Notes under the pieces: model-generated
Databases searched by the model: none
The model's input: the letters and a program-made list of their open reading frames with translations, nothing else
Told to the model about the DNA's origin: nothing
DNA from: Thiothrix subterranea
Lineage (GTDB): Bacteria > Pseudomonadota > Gammaproteobacteria > Thiotrichales > Thiotrichaceae
Length of the DNA: 64,000 nucleotides
NCBI RefSeq assembly: GCF_016772315.1
Contig: NZ_CP053482.1
Span: 3,901,501 to 3,965,500 of the forward strand
Direction: 5' to 3'
Shown: positions 1 through 10,550 of the stretch, one piece after another
Layout of the letters: every line of letters begins with the position of its first letter
Numbering within the stretch: the first letter of the stretch is position 1
Translations under genes and position numbers: made by a program

Positions 1-2609
1 ATCATATTCTTGACGATGGCAGGCGAAGTGAACGTCGGATTATCATCAAGCTGAATTTGCATCTTGTACTTGCCGCTGTGCTGCCAAGTATTGGTTGGCG
101 CTAACGTTGACATTGCCACACCGTACAGGATGTGTTCGCTGGTCAAGGAGGCTTGCGTGGTAAAGCTGTATTGGAAATATTTGTTGCTACTGATGGCTTG
201 TGCCAGGGTTGAGGGTACAGTGGCGGCTTCTGTATACAACTCCCAATCTGTCTCGCCAGTGGTCAGATTGGAACTCACTTCGTTAGCAGCCGATGCTATC
301 AAGCCGGTGTTTAAAATCGCAGGGACAGGATGACCGCCCAGCACTTGGCTGGATGGCGTATACGGGTTGTGATTCCAAGTAATGCTGGAATTGACACCAG
401 TGGTAGTTGGCGGTGGCGGCGAACAGGCCAACACAGGTGCGGGCTGATCAAATCCAAAATTCTGGTTAGCCGTTATGCTGTTTGCTGCCACGGTAACGCT
501 GGCTAATGGGTTGGTCGTGCCAATACTGGAACCGGATGGCAGGTCGGCATCGGTGGTATCCACTTCAACCTGATAAGTACCTACTGCCAGCCCCGGAACC
601 GTATAAGTACCGCTGGCATTCGTGGTTGCTGTTTTCAGCAGCGTGGTTTTAGCGCTGTTATATACCCTAACGGTGATATTGGGTAGCTTGGTTTCTGAAG
701 CATCCAAGGCATTGTTGGTATTGCTGTCAGTGTAAACTGTGCCGCTGATAGTCCCGTAAGACTGACAAACTTGTGTGTAGGACACGCCATTCACCCACAT
801 GGCTGACCCGCTGTAAACCAGCCGGATATAGCGAGCGCCGCCAGCAGGGATGGTGTATGCCTTGTAAGCCAGAACGCTGTTGGAAGTGGATGCACTGCTC
901 AACGTTGAGACTGCGGAATAACTGGAATTATTCAAAGAAGTGCTGACAGCCGCACGGGACGAAGCGTTAGTACGTGCCATGGACAATGAAACGCTGCTAA
1001 CGCCGGGAATCGTCGTTCCCAAGTCGAGTATCAAGGTTCCGCCAGCGCCATTCAATTTGGCTGAATTGGATGTGGTAGCACCAGTGCCGCTGCTTGCTAG
1101 TGCGCCGGTTGCTGTTGTGGTGTTGTTCACAGAGCCAGTGCTGGTGGCGGTGACAGCATTTCCTGATTGAGTCGCGACATACGTACCGGCTGGGCAAACG
1201 CCAGTTGCCGGGGCATCAAACCCAAAATTCTGGTTGGCGGTTGTGCTGTTTGCTGCCACGGTAACGCTTGCTAAGGGGTTGCTTGTGCCAATGGTTGCGC
1301 CTACTGGCAGGTCGGCATCGGTGGTATCTGCGCTAATTTTATAAGTAAGGGCGGGGTCTAAGTCGCCGAAACTGTAAGAACCATCGGCTGCGGTGTTAGT
1401 GGTGTCAATAGTGACACCCGTCGCGTTATTCAGCAAAGAAACGGTAATGGAACCAATGCCGGATTCGGTGGCGGAATCAAAAGCATTGTTAGTGTTGCTA
1501 TCGGTGTAAACCGTGCCGCTGATGGTGCCGGTCGTCGATGGATTCGCAAAAGCTTTGTAACTGGCGGTACAGGTGGTCGGTGCATCCAGTTCTGTCGGGC
1601 GGGTAAATATTATACGCACAGTATTGGTCGGTGCGGTATTTTGAAAGTCAAAAAACTGTGAACCCGTCTGTGTTTCATCGTAAAAATTAATTTTGTCACT
1701 AGTGCTATTACCCGTGAAAGCTCCCTGATTAGTGGTTGAGCCAGAGAAGATCATGGCTCCACTACCCGTAACGTTAGCATTATTGATGAAATCGTAACCC
1801 GCAACCTTGGCATTCGGACCATTACGGAATACCCCCGAACCATTATGCTGCCACTTGTTGTTGGGTTTGGTGATCAGGATCGTTCCGTTATTAGTCACGT
1901 TCGGGTTGTTGCTGTTAAACCCGTTATAAGATACAAGTGTGCAATTATTGATAATGGTCGCACTGGAATTCATGTTGATGAAGTTTTTGGCATATGCCCG
2001 CCCATTATTAGTGAACGTACCATCTGGATTGAAATTGCCATCCACCTCTATGCGGTAATTGTTGGTCAGGGTAGTGCCAGTCGTGGTATTGAGATCCCCT
2101 GTTGCGTTGACGATGCCATCGTTAGTGAAAGTGGAATTACTGCCCAATTGAAAGGTCGGGGCACTCATGGTCGCATTGGCTCGATTGTAGAACGTGGTTG
2201 CGCCGTTAGTATTTGGGTTGCCGGTGAAAGTGAATGTGCCGGAGTTGTCAATGACTGTACCAGCGTTGAATGCAGCTCCCGCCAAGGTAGTAGTGCCGTA
2301 ATTAGTCAGCGTACCAGCAGGGTTATTAAGGCTGCCTGCGAATGTCGCCCCCGTTTCCACACAAATGCTCGCACCGCTGCCGAACTCCACCGTGCCGGTA
2401 TACGTACCGCTGGCGATTTTGAGTGATTGCCCCGACGTTAGGGTGTAATTGTTGCTACCGCCCGTGTTGGTTTGCGTGTAAGTCGCGGTGCAGTTAGCAG
2501 CAAATGCTTGCCCTGTCAGCACCGTCAGTAACAATAACGCAAACAAAATTTGTAAGGAAAAACCAAGCGATCCATTGGCATAGCGACGTTTAGGCATTGA
2601 AATGTTCAT
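1..2609 (-). CDS. secreted adhesin-like protein with SdrD/Cna-B-type repeats (3' end outside window)
   Basis: The minus frame is open from an ATG at 2609 to the window edge, with no stop that I could find reading codon by codon. A GGAAC ribosome-binding site precedes the ATG. The protein starts with a signal peptide: basic residues, a long hydrophobic stretch, and a likely cut after Ala-Phe-Ala near residue 37. About 300 residues follow that are rich in Asn, Thr and Gly (repeated TNNG/TNYG patterns), as in beta-helical surface proteins. Two SdrD-B/Cna-B-like domains come next, each starting near GTVYTDSNTNNA and ending near NQNFGFD. A low-complexity Ser/Thr/Ala region lies between them, and a Pro-Thr linker and another beta-rich domain follow. 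Such domains act as stalks in extracellular proteins, so a role in adhesion or sheath formation is inferred. Any anchor or secretion signal at the C-terminus is outside the window. Confidence 0.75.
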   Translation of the reverse strand, partial: MNISMPKRRYANGSLGFSLQILFALLLLTVLTGQAFAANCTATYTQTNTGGSNNYTLTSGQSLKIASGTYTGTVEFGSGASICVETGATFAGSLNNPAGTLTNYGTTTLAGAAFNAGTVIDNSGTFTFTGNPNTNGATTFYNRANATMSAPTFQLGSNSTFTNDGIVNATGDLNTTTGTTLTNNYRIEVDGNFNPDGTFTNNGRAYAKNFINMNSSATIINNCTLVSYNGFNSNNPNVTNNGTILITKPNNKWQHNGSGVFRNGPNAKVAGYDFINNANVTGSGAMIFSGSTTNQGAFTGNSTSDKINFYDETQTGSQFFDFQNTAPTNTVRIIFTRPTELDAPTTCTASYKAFANPSTTGTISGTVYTDSNTNNAFDSATESGIGSITVSLLNNATGVTIDTTNTAADGSYSFGDLDPALTYKISADTTDADLPVGATIGTSNPLASVTVAANSTTANQNFGFDAPATGVCPAGTYVATQSGNAVTATSTGSVNNTTTATGALASSGTGATTSNSAKLNGAGGTLILDLGTTIPGVSSVSLSMARTNASSRAAVSTSLNNSSYSAVSTLSSASTSNSVLAYKAYTIPAGGARYIRLVYSGSAMWVNGVSYTQVCQSYGTISGTVYTDSNTNNALDASETKLPNITVRVYNSAKTTLLKTATTNASGTYTVPGLAVGTYQVEVDTTDADLPSGSSIGTTNPLASVTVAANSITANQNFGFDQPAPVLACSPPPPTTTGVNSSITWNHNPYTPSSQVLGGHPVPAILNTGLIASAANEVSSNLTTGETDWELYTEAATVPSTLAQAISSNKYFQYSFTTQASLTSEHILYGVAMSTLAPTNTWQHSGKYKMQIQLDDNPTFTSPAIVKNM
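440..1303. repeat. two diverged direct copies of the SdrD-B-like module end
   Basis: About 100 bases at 440-545 and 1200-1303 are near-identical. Both contain the block encoding a TTDADLP-G-IGT-NPLASVTVAAN stretch. They mark an internal duplication of the stalk domain within the adhesin gene. Confidence 0.7.
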
Positions 2610-2825
2610 TATTCTAGTTCCGTTATCATTATGATTTTTCGGCTTTAATTGGTTTTTCTAACATAATTTTTATTATTACTTATATTTATTGTAACACCAT
2701 CATAGTTTTAATCAATAATGATGGTGGCATTTGATGCATCTTTAGGTCTTCCGCGTTTGTTGCATCCCCACTTGCACCGAAGCCAGCATCCCGCTAGATT
2801 GCACAGCAACTCAAAAAGGTATTGA

Positions 2826-3774
<949 letters not shown>

Positions 3775-3778
<4 letters not shown>

Positions 3779-4257
3779 TGCGCATTGGGCACGGTTACGA
3801 TGTACACGCCTTCACGACAGGCGATCATCTGGTGCTGGGTGGCGTCAAGATTCCGCACACGCACGCTTTTAAAGCGCATTCGGATGGGGATGTGTTGTTG
3901 CACGCGATTTGTGATGCCTTATTGGGGGCGCTGGCGTTGGGTGATATTGGGCAGCATTTCCCCGATACCGCCGCCGAATACGCTAACATTGATAGCCGAA
4001 TTTTGTTGCGTCACGTCGTCGGATTGGTGCGCAGTCAAGGCTATGCTGTCATCAATCTTGATAGCACGATTATTGCGCAATCGCCCAAAATGGCGCCGCA
4101 TATTTTGACCATGCGCGAACACCTTGCGGCTGATTTGGGCTGTGCGCTGAATCAAGTCAATGTGAAAGCAACGACCACTGAAAAATTAGGTTTTACCGGG
4201 CGTAAGGAAGGCATCGCTGCCCATGCCGTGGTGTTATTAGGAGCAAACCATGATTGA
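3775..4257 (+). CDS. ispF: 2-C-methyl-D-erythritol 2,4-cyclodiphosphate synthase
   Basis: IspF cyclises CDP-methylerythritol 2-phosphate to MEcPP in the non-mevalonate isoprenoid pathway. The 160 residues match the family length. The metal ligands Asp9 and His11 in GHGYDVH and His43 in SDGDVLLH are present, as are the [21 protein letters not shown]-terminal signature residues. The start overlaps the preceding stop by four bases. A second ATG directly follows, so the true start may be one codon later. IspD, often adjacent, is not next to it here. Confidence 0.95.
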
Positions 4258-4543
4258 AAAATTAAACGATGAAGCGCTGGCAGTTATTTTGGAAGGTTTG
4301 CCGGGTTGGGTATTGCGTGACAGCAAGTTACACCGCGTACTGACTTTTGCCGATTTTGTCGAAGCGTTTGGTTTTATGTCGCAAGTGGCGCTAGTCGCGG
4401 AGCGCATGAACCATCACCCGGAATGGTGCAATGTGTACAAAACTTTAGCTATCAGCCTGACCACGCACGATGCTGGCGGCATTACCCACCGCGATATTGA
4501 ACTGGCACAAACCATCAATCGCTTGGCGGGCTATCCGGTGTAA
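4250..4543 (+). CDS. phhB: pterin-4a-carbinolamine dehydratase
   Basis: This 97-residue protein dehydrates 4a-hydroxytetrahydrobiopterin-type carbinolamines, recycling the pterin cofactor of aromatic amino acid hydroxylases. The signature ERMNHHPEW with its two active-site histidines is intact, followed by a typical [10 protein letters not shown] strand. It overlaps ispF by 8 bases. Its 3' end overlaps the convergent HEAT-repeat gene by 29 bases. No phenylalanine hydroxylase gene lies nearby. Confidence 0.9.
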   Translation: MIEKLNDEALAVILEGLPGWVLRDSKLHRVLTFADFVEAFGFMSQVALVAERMNHHPEWCNVYKTLAISLTTHDAGGITHRDIELAQTINRLAGYPV

Positions 4544-4958
4544 GGGTTGCCAATGCATCAGCGGCAACGTCGCGCACCTCGGCTGCCTGATCGTGCAAAC
4601 ACGCTTGTAAAAATGGCATTGCACGGGCATCGCCACTTAATCCCAAGTAATGACAAGCATCCGAACGAATCGTGACATCGGGGTGTTGGCTTAATTCCCC
4701 CAGTGTCGCTACAGCGCTTTTAAGCAATGCTGACCCCGCAAAGTCTTCCATGACCACACCAATGCCGATGCGGGTGCTCAATGCCGTGCTAGGGTTCCCC
4801 AGCAATGCCAATACGACTTGCAGCGTGGCGGGTTCGCGTTGGATGCGGGCAGTCACTTCTGCGGCGCGTCCGGTAGCGAGTTGCGCATTAAATTGCAGTT
4901 CGATTTCATGCTCTTCGAGCATCCAACGGGGAAAGGTGCGCCAGTGATTGTTTGCCAT
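4515..4958 (-). CDS. HEAT-repeat protein
   Basis: This is a 147-residue protein starting at the ATG at 4958 ([10 protein letters not shown]). An in-frame extension upstream to 5045 would run through the end of gluQ and is rejected. Helical pairs with D-(A/V)-R-x-x-A-x-x-L spacing in the C-terminal half are HEAT-like, suggesting a protein-binding scaffold. It lies 2 bases downstream of gluQ and is probably co-transcribed with dksA-gluQ. The partner is unknown. Confidence 0.6.
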   Translation of the reverse strand: MANNHWRTFPRWMLEEHEIELQFNAQLATGRAAEVTARIQREPATLQVVLALLGNPSTALSTRIGIGVVMEDFAGSALLKSAVATLGELSQHPDVTIRSDACHYLGLSGDARAMPFLQACLHDQAAEVRDVAADALATLTPDSPPSD

Positions 4959-4960
4959 GA

Positions 4961-5761
4961 TTATGCCTGTGAAGGTTTGAGGTGATGCATATCCCAATGT
5001 GCGATTGCCCAACCCCAACACGCGCTGAGGCTGGAAAACTCGCAAGCATCGGGGCAGGGTTGTTGGAGAAACCGGAGTGCGGCTACCAATGTTTGCAAGC
5101 GTTCGCTGGTGTTGAGTGCGGGCGCAAGGTTTTGTTTACTCAGTTTTTGCCCGAATTCATTTAACACTAACGGCACATGCGCGTAATTCGGTTGCGGCAA
5201 ACCCAGCAATTGTTGCAGCCAAATTTGTCGGGGGGTGTTATCCAGCAAATCCGCCCCACGTACCACTTGATTCACTCCCTGAAAAGCATCATCGACCACC
5301 ACCGCTAATTGGTAAGCAAATAAGCCATCAGCGCGTAGCAACACAAAATCGCCCACATCGCGGCTCAGGCGCTGGCAATAGTTGCCTTGAATGTTGTCAG
5401 TGAAGCAAATGGGATCATCCGGCGTGCGCACGCGGATAGCGGGCAAGGTCGGTAAGCCTTTGCGCGAACGGGTACAAGAGTAAGTGTGCATTTGCAAGGC
5501 GGCAAGTGCGGCTTGGTAGGCATCTTGGCGTTGGCTTTGGTAGAGAATCTCACCATCCCATTCAAAACCGTAAGCGTCCAAGGTTTGAATAATATTAGCT
5601 GTTGCGCCCGGCTGTTCACGCGGTTTGTCGAGATCTTCGATGCGTAATAACCAACGGCCTTGTGGTTGCCGCGCCGCCAGATAACTGGCGGTAGCAGCAA
5701 CCAAAGAGCCAAAATGCAATGGCCCCGTGGGGGAGGGGGCAAATCTGCCAATGGTTAGCAA
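4961..5761 (-). CDS. gluQ: glutamyl-Q tRNA(Asp) synthetase
   Basis: This truncated paralogue of glutamyl-tRNA synthetase attaches glutamate to queuosine in tRNA(Asp). The class I motifs are LHFGS (residues 16-20, the HIGH equivalent) and KLSKQ (206-210, the KMSKS equivalent). The only possible start in frame is a TTG at 5761, because a TAA lies two codons upstream. At 266 residues it is shorter than the roughly 300 of E. coli. The usual zinc-binding CxCSR...YPGTCR segment is reduced to SCTRSRK with a single cysteine (Cys96), so zinc binding is probably lost. It sits directly after dksA, a widespread gammaproteobacterial arrangement. Confidence 0.9.
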   Translation of the reverse strand: MLTIGRFAPSPTGPLHFGSLVAATASYLAARQPQGRWLLRIEDLDKPREQPGATANIIQTLDAYGFEWDGEILYQSQRQDAYQAALAALQMHTYSCTRSRKGLPTLPAIRVRTPDDPICFTDNIQGNYCQRLSRDVGDFVLLRADGLFAYQLAVVVDDAFQGVNQVVRGADLLDNTPRQIWLQQLLGLPQPNYAHVPLVLNEFGQKLSKQNLAPALNTSERLQTLVAALRFLQQPCPDACEFSSLSACWGWAIAHWDMHHLKPSQA

Positions 5762-5773
5762 GACTTAGCGTCC

Positions 5774-6229
5774 TCAGACCGCCATTTGCTTTTCCTTGAT
5801 TTCTTGCGTGGTTTTGCAGTCGATGCAAAGTTCAGCCGTGGGGCGAACCTCCAGACGCTGCAAGCCAATTTCGACTCCGCAAGCATCGCAGTAGCCGTAA
5901 TCATCGTCATCGACCCGCGCAATGGTTTTCTCGATTTTGCGGATCAGTTTGCGTTCACGGTCACGGGCGCGAAGTTCCAGCGCGAATTCTTCTTCCTGAG
6001 TAGCGCGGTCAGCCGGGTCAGAAAAGTTAGTCGCGTCTTCTTTCATGTGATCGACGGTGCGATCCACTTCTTCCATCAGGGATTTTTTCCAAACGACCAA
6101 AATATGACGAAAATGCGCTAATTGCTTTTCGTTCATGTATTCTTCGCCGGGTTCGGGGGTGTAGGGTTCGATGCCGTCAACAGGTAGTGCGGCTTTTCTG
6201 CTCAGGTAGGTTACAGTATCAGTTGCCAT
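5774..6229 (-). CDS. dksA: RNA polymerase-binding transcription factor DksA
   Basis: DksA enters the RNA polymerase secondary channel and acts with ppGpp to adjust rRNA and amino acid promoter activity. The protein has 151 residues from the ATG at 6229. This start is chosen because GGAG lies seven bases upstream, inside a longer TTG-started frame. The coiled-coil tip DPADRA holds Asp71, Asp74 and Ala76, and the zinc finger holds Cys114, Cys117, Cys135 and Cys138. gluQ follows closely. Confidence 0.96.
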   Translation of the reverse strand: MATDTVTYLSRKAALPVDGIEPYTPEPGEEYMNEKQLAHFRHILVVWKKSLMEEVDRTVDHMKEDATNFSDPADRATQEEEFALELRARDRERKLIRKIEKTIARVDDDDYGYCDACGVEIGLQRLEVRPTAELCIDCKTTQEIKEKQMAV

Positions 6230-6411
6230 TGTTATCTCCAACAGTGAGTGGCGATGGTCAGTTCTTTTGTTATGGAAACGTTTTTCGTTCTAACACTGGC
6301 CAGCAATTTATGCGGGGCGGATTATAGCTGAATTGTTCAGAATAAACAGAACTTTCGTATTCCATTCGGATATTTATTAAAAAATTTATGTTAGTTCCCC
6401 TGTTTCTTTAT

Positions 6412-7134
6412 TCACATGAAACGAAATTGAAAACGCACGGCGACCTCACCCGGATCGGTAATATTAAGCAATAACTCATCCGGCGTGCCAATTGGCATTA
6501 ATTGCCCGGTGAAATTGGGTATGTATTCTTCAGGTGGAAAGCGCCGCAACGCCATGACTTTATTGTTTTTATCCAAAAAGCTGATTTCAATCAACGGGTA
6601 AGGCTGGGGAAATGTCGCATCATTTTGAATGGATGCGCTAATTGTCAGCACCTTCGGGGTATTGGGGTGTGAATAAATATTACGGCTTAACAGGTTGATT
6701 TTACCTATATCGCGTGGTTGAGTGAGATTGCACCCGATGAGGTCACACACTTGCCGAGTAAGCGTTGCGGTCAGGGATTGTTGTGCTAACCAGTGACGGC
6801 TGCTGTAAAGCACTTGCAAGAGCAACAATAAAGCCAATATGCCGAGGATTGCTTGCAGCCAAAATCTTGAGATTCCACGAGGCCATGACCATTGGGGGCG
6901 TGGGCGCGAAACAGCCTGGTTGGGGTGGAGCGGGGGTGGAATGTCGGCAAAATCAGCGGCAGCGGCGGTGCCTAATTTGGCAAACCGGCGCTCTTCGGGC
7001 AGTGTTTGGCTTAAGCTTTTCATCGCGTCGAAAATGTTGTCACATTCACCACAGCGCAACAACCCTTGGGCTGCTGTTAATTCTTTCATGGTAACGCGAA
7101 AAATCGCGTTGCAGTGGTTACACTGTGTATACAT
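6412..7134 (-). CDS. zinc-ribbon/DUF3426 membrane protein
   Basis: The 240-residue protein starts with an MJ0042-type zinc ribbon (Cys5, Cys8, Cys28, Cys31). A proline-rich linker, one membrane helix (about residues 91-110) and a DUF3426 beta domain follow. It is therefore a single-pass membrane protein with a cytoplasmic zinc finger. The gene commonly lies near prmA, as it does here, 110 bases downstream of it. Its function is unknown. The 182 bases to dksA are AT-rich and hold the dksA promoter region. Confidence 0.75.
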   Translation of the reverse strand: MYTQCNHCNAIFRVTMKELTAAQGLLRCGECDNIFDAMKSLSQTLPEERRFAKLGTAAAADFADIPPPLHPNQAVSRPRPQWSWPRGISRFWLQAILGILALLLLLQVLYSSRHWLAQQSLTATLTRQVCDLIGCNLTQPRDIGKINLLSRNIYSHPNTPKVLTISASIQNDATFPQPYPLIEISFLDKNNKVMALRRFPPEEYIPNFTGQLMPIGTPDELLLNITDPGEVAVRFQFRFM

Positions 7135-7244
7135 GACTCCGCGCCATTTGATTAATCGCTTTATTCTAGTTGTTGTTTGGCAAAAATGTTTGGTTTAGGC
7201 GAGAGAAAATATCACCAGTGGCGCAGTTGCACAAAAAATACAGA

Positions 7245-8126
7245 TTAGCGGCGCACACCCGTGACTCGCAGCCAATCTTCTTTTTGCACCAGCGAAAATT
7301 CATCTAATGACGCTTGGTAAGCTTGCGTAATCGCAGCGGCTTGTTCTGCCAAAATACCCGACAGTACTAATTTTCCACCGGGGCGCAATGCCGCCAATAA
7401 CGCAGGGGCGAGTTCCACTAAGGGACCCGCCAAAATGTTAGCCATGACCACATCCCACGTTTGCTTGGGCAACTGTTCGGGGTAACAGGTATGCAACAGC
7501 GCAGGGTCAATGTTGTTGCGCTCGGCATTGTCTTGGGTGGCAAGCAGTGCTTGCGGGTCAATGTCCGTGCCTACTGCGTGTTTCGCGCCGAGTTTGAGCG
7601 CGGCAATGGCAAGCACGCCAGAGCCGCAGCCGTAATCCAGCACGTCTTGCCCTGTCATATCTTGCCCATCCAACCACTCAAGGCATAGCGCGGTGGTGGG
7701 GTGCGTGCCTGTGCCAAACGCCAAACCGGGATCAAGCAACAGTTTTACGCTGTCATCGTCAGGGATTTCAAACCAACTGGGGTAAATCCACAAACGTTTA
7801 CCGAAGCACATGGGTTGGAAACTATCCATCCAAGCGCGTTCCCACGGCTGGTCTTCGACAATTTCATACAGCACGGATTCGATTTGCCAGTCGGCTTTGC
7901 GCGTTTCCAGCAGTAACTGCAAGGCGTTGAGGTCGGTGTCTTCCTCATACAATGCCGTGACCACCAGATTATTCCACAGGCGCATTTCACCGGGGCGTGG
8001 TTCGAGGATGGGGTCATCTTCCGCATCCTGCCACGTAATGGAAACCGCTCCCACGGCTTCCATCGACTCCACGACCACTTCCTGATGTTTGGAGGTGGTA
8101 TGACAAACCAATTGCTGCCAGCTCAT
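7245..8126 (-). CDS. prmA: ribosomal protein L11 methyltransferase
   Basis: PrmA trimethylates lysines and the N-terminus of ribosomal protein L11 using S-adenosylmethionine. The length of 293 residues matches E. coli PrmA. The substrate-binding N-terminal domain is followed by DPGLAFGTGTHPTT, the SAM motif DYGCGSGVLAIAALKLGA and NILAGPL. The ATG overlaps the accC stop by one base (TAATG), so it is translationally coupled to accC. Confidence 0.96.
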   Translation of the reverse strand: MSWQQLVCHTTSKHQEVVVESMEAVGAVSITWQDAEDDPILEPRPGEMRLWNNLVVTALYEEDTDLNALQLLLETRKADWQIESVLYEIVEDQPWERAWMDSFQPMCFGKRLWIYPSWFEIPDDDSVKLLLDPGLAFGTGTHPTTALCLEWLDGQDMTGQDVLDYGCGSGVLAIAALKLGAKHAVGTDIDPQALLATQDNAERNNIDPALLHTCYPEQLPKQTWDVVMANILAGPLVELAPALLAALRPGGKLVLSGILAEQAAAITQAYQASLDEFSLVQKEDWLRVTGVRR

Positions 8127-9472
8127 TATTTATGCATTCCCAACATTTTTTCGAGGTAGTGAATATCAGCACCACCCGCGCGGAACGCGGGGTCTTCCAT
8201 AATGCGGGTTTGCAGCGGGATATTGGTTTTAATGCCTTCGATGACCATTTCGCTGAGTGCGCCGTGCATCCGATTGATCGCGGTTTCGCGGTCTTGCCCG
8301 TGGACAATCAGCTTTCCGATCATGGAATCGTAGTAGGGTGGCACGCTGTAATCGGCGTAAATGTGCGAATCCACGCGCACACCCAAGCCACCCGGCACAT
8401 GGTAACGGGTAATCTTACCCGGTGACGGTGCAAACGTTTGCGGGTCTTCAGCATTGATACGGCACTCAATCGCGTGACCGTTGACTTTGATGTCTTCCTG
8501 ACGCAACGCCAGCACTTCACCGGAGGCAATCAGCAATTGCTGTTTGACCAAATCCACGCCGGTAATCAATTCGGTGACAGGATGCTCGACCTGTAAACGG
8601 GTATTCATTTCGATGAAATAGAATTCGCCGTCTTCGTACAAAAATTCAAACGTACCCGCGCCACGGTAGCCGATTTTGCGGCAGGCTTCGGCAACACGGT
8701 TGCCAATGCGGGCGCGTTGCTCTTCGGTAATGAACGGGGCAGGGGCTTCTTCGACCACTTTTTGGTTGCGGCGTTGCATCGAGCAATCGCGTTCGCACAA
8801 GTGAATCGCATTGCCGTGGGAATCTGCCAATACTTGCAGTTCGATGTGACGCGGGCGTTGCAGGAATTTTTCCATGAACACCACGTCGTTGCCAAACGCG
8901 GCTTTGGCTTCGGCACGGGTCAAGCTCACCGCTGCCACCAGTTCGTCCGCAGAATGCACCACGCGCATCCCGCGACCACCGCCACCGCCCGTGGCTTTGA
9001 CGATTAACGGGTAGCCAATGCGCGTGCCCATTTTGAGGATTTCTTCGGGGTCTTCGGGCGTGCCACCTTCTGAACCGGGAACGCACGGAACGCCTGCCGC
9101 AATCATCGCGTCTTTTGCTGAAATCTTGTCACCCATCAGGCGAATGGTTTCCGCACGCGGCCCGATGAAAATGAATCCGCTGGATTCAACGCGCTCGGCA
9201 AAATCGGCGTTTTCAGACAAAAAGCCGTAGCCGGGGTGAATCGCATCCGCACCCGTGACTTCCGCCGCACTGATCAGGGCAGGGATATTTAAATAGCTAT
9301 CAATGGAGCGCGGCGGGCCGATACACACGGACTCGTCCGCCAAGCGCACGTGCTTCAGGTCGCGATCAGCCGTGGAATGCACCGCTACCGTTTTAATGCC
9401 GAGTTCACGGCAGCCACGCAAAATGCGCAGGGCAATTTCGCCCCGGTTTGCGATCAGTACTTTTTTCAACAT
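8126..9472 (-). CDS. accC: acetyl-CoA carboxylase, biotin carboxylase subunit
   Basis: AccC carboxylates biotin on AccB with ATP and bicarbonate, the first half-reaction of malonyl-CoA synthesis. The 448 residues match the family. The start [19 protein letters not shown], the ATP-grasp glycine loop GGGGGRGM, the catalytic [14 protein letters not shown] and the CRINAEDP segment are all present. It lies 35 bases after accB and one base before prmA in the conserved aroQ-accB-accC-prmA operon. Confidence 0.97.
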   Translation of the reverse strand: MLKKVLIANRGEIALRILRGCRELGIKTVAVHSTADRDLKHVRLADESVCIGPPRSIDSYLNIPALISAAEVTGADAIHPGYGFLSENADFAERVESSGFIFIGPRAETIRLMGDKISAKDAMIAAGVPCVPGSEGGTPEDPEEILKMGTRIGYPLIVKATGGGGGRGMRVVHSADELVAAVSLTRAEAKAAFGNDVVFMEKFLQRPRHIELQVLADSHGNAIHLCERDCSMQRRNQKVVEEAPAPFITEEQRARIGNRVAEACRKIGYRGAGTFEFLYEDGEFYFIEMNTRLQVEHPVTELITGVDLVKQQLLIASGEVLALRQEDIKVNGHAIECRINAEDPQTFAPSPGKITRYHVPGGLGVRVDSHIYADYSVPPYYDSMIGKLIVHGQDRETAINRMHGALSEMVIEGIKTNIPLQTRIMEDPAFRAGGADIHYLEKMLGMHK

Positions 9473-9507
9473 GTTGTCACCTCGAAGGTGTTAGCCAAGC
9501 GCAACGA

Positions 9508-9972
9508 TTATTCAACGATGAACAGCGGCTGCCCGAATTCGACAGGTTGTTCATTCTCAACCAGAATGGCTTTGATGACACCGGATGCGTCAGATTGAAT
9601 CTGGTTAAGCATTTTCATGGCTTCGATAATGCACAAGGTGTCACCGACTTTCACGCTTTGCCCGACTTCGGCAAAGGCTTTCGCGGTCGGTGAAGAGGCG
9701 CGGTAGAACGTGCCGACCATCGGTGATTCGACAACATGACCGGAGGGTGCAGCCGGAGCAACCGGTTCAGCCGCCGCAACGGGGGCGGACATCATCGCTT
9801 GTGGGTGCTGCTGTTGCGGTGCGTAGTATTGCTGTGGCGCAGAGGCGAGTGTCATGCCGGAGTTCACGCGGCTGATGCGTACCGAGTCTTCGCCTTCTTT
9901 GATTTCGATTTCGGCGACATCGCTGCCTTCCAGCAAGCTGATTAATTTTTGTATTTTACGAACGTCCATCAT
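9508..9972 (-). CDS. accB: acetyl-CoA carboxylase biotin carboxyl carrier protein
   Basis: This is a 154-residue biotin carrier. An N-terminal helical region leads to an Ala/Pro/Gln-rich hinge (about residues 42-78). The biotinyl domain then carries the EAMKM motif, with the modified Lys120. The start overlaps the aroQ coding end by 17 bases. Two consecutive ATG codons occur (9972 and 9969), and either may be used. It works with AccC downstream. Confidence 0.96.
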   Translation of the reverse strand: MMDVRKIQKLISLLEGSDVAEIEIKEGEDSVRISRVNSGMTLASAPQQYYAPQQQHPQAMMSAPVAAAEPVAPAAPSGHVVESPMVGTFYRASSPTAKAFAEVGQSVKVGDTLCIIEAMKMLNQIQSDASGVIKAILVENEQPVEFGQPLFIVE

Positions 9973-10429
9973 GGGTTAATGCTCTGTCGTGTTTGTTAAG
10001 TTTCTGTATAGCGGCATACAGTGCGAGTTCATAGCCCATTGTACCGAGTCCCAAGATCACGCCTTCGGCTATATCCGATAGATACGAGTGATGACGGAAA
10101 GGTTCTCGCCGGTGTACATTGGACAAGTGTATTTCGATAAACGGTATCGCGACCCCCAGTAAAGCATCCCGCAGCGCAATGCTGGTATGCGTGTAAGCAC
10201 CGGGATTGATGAGGATGAAATCGACTTGTTCCGTCATGGCTTGGTGAATGCGATCCACCAAAGCACCCTCGGAATTGTTCTGATAGCAATGCAGCGTTTG
10301 TTGTTGCTGGTCTGCTAATGCTATCAGACGCGCTTCAATATCAGCCAATGTCATGTTGCCGTAATGCCCCGGCTCGCGCTTGCCTAGCAAGTTCAGATTG
10401 GGACCATTGAGCAGAAGAATGCTTGCCAT
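9956..10429 (-). CDS. aroQ: 3-dehydroquinate dehydratase, type II
   Basis: AroQ converts 3-dehydroquinate to 3-dehydroshikimate in the shikimate pathway. The 157 residues start at the ATG at 10429 ([16 protein letters not shown]). A 12-residue upstream extension lacks family similarity. The active-site tyrosine in PGHYG and the [10 protein letters not shown] and [15 protein letters not shown] blocks are present. It is the first gene of the acc operon; 121 bases separate it from the upstream HerA-like gene. Confidence 0.95.
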   Translation of the reverse strand: MASILLLNGPNLNLLGKREPGHYGNMTLADIEARLIALADQQQQTLHCYQNNSEGALVDRIHQAMTEQVDFILINPGAYTHTSIALRDALLGVAIPFIEIHLSNVHRREPFRHHSYLSDIAEGVILGLGTMGYELALYAAIQKLNKHDRALTHDGRS

Positions 10430-10550
10430 TGAAATCTGCCTTTGCTCTCGAAACCGTAAAAACATAAGATTCTACACCGAACGGCGGCGATATGCAGCAA
10501 TTGGGCGCGAAAATGCTGGATTTATCACGCCCAAGTGTTAAGGGTATTGC

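Noticed and set aside
1845-2426. 193-codon plus-strand open frame
   Set aside because: Antisense to the adhesin frame; the protein is Val/Ile-rich with no recognisable fold and no ribosome-binding site.
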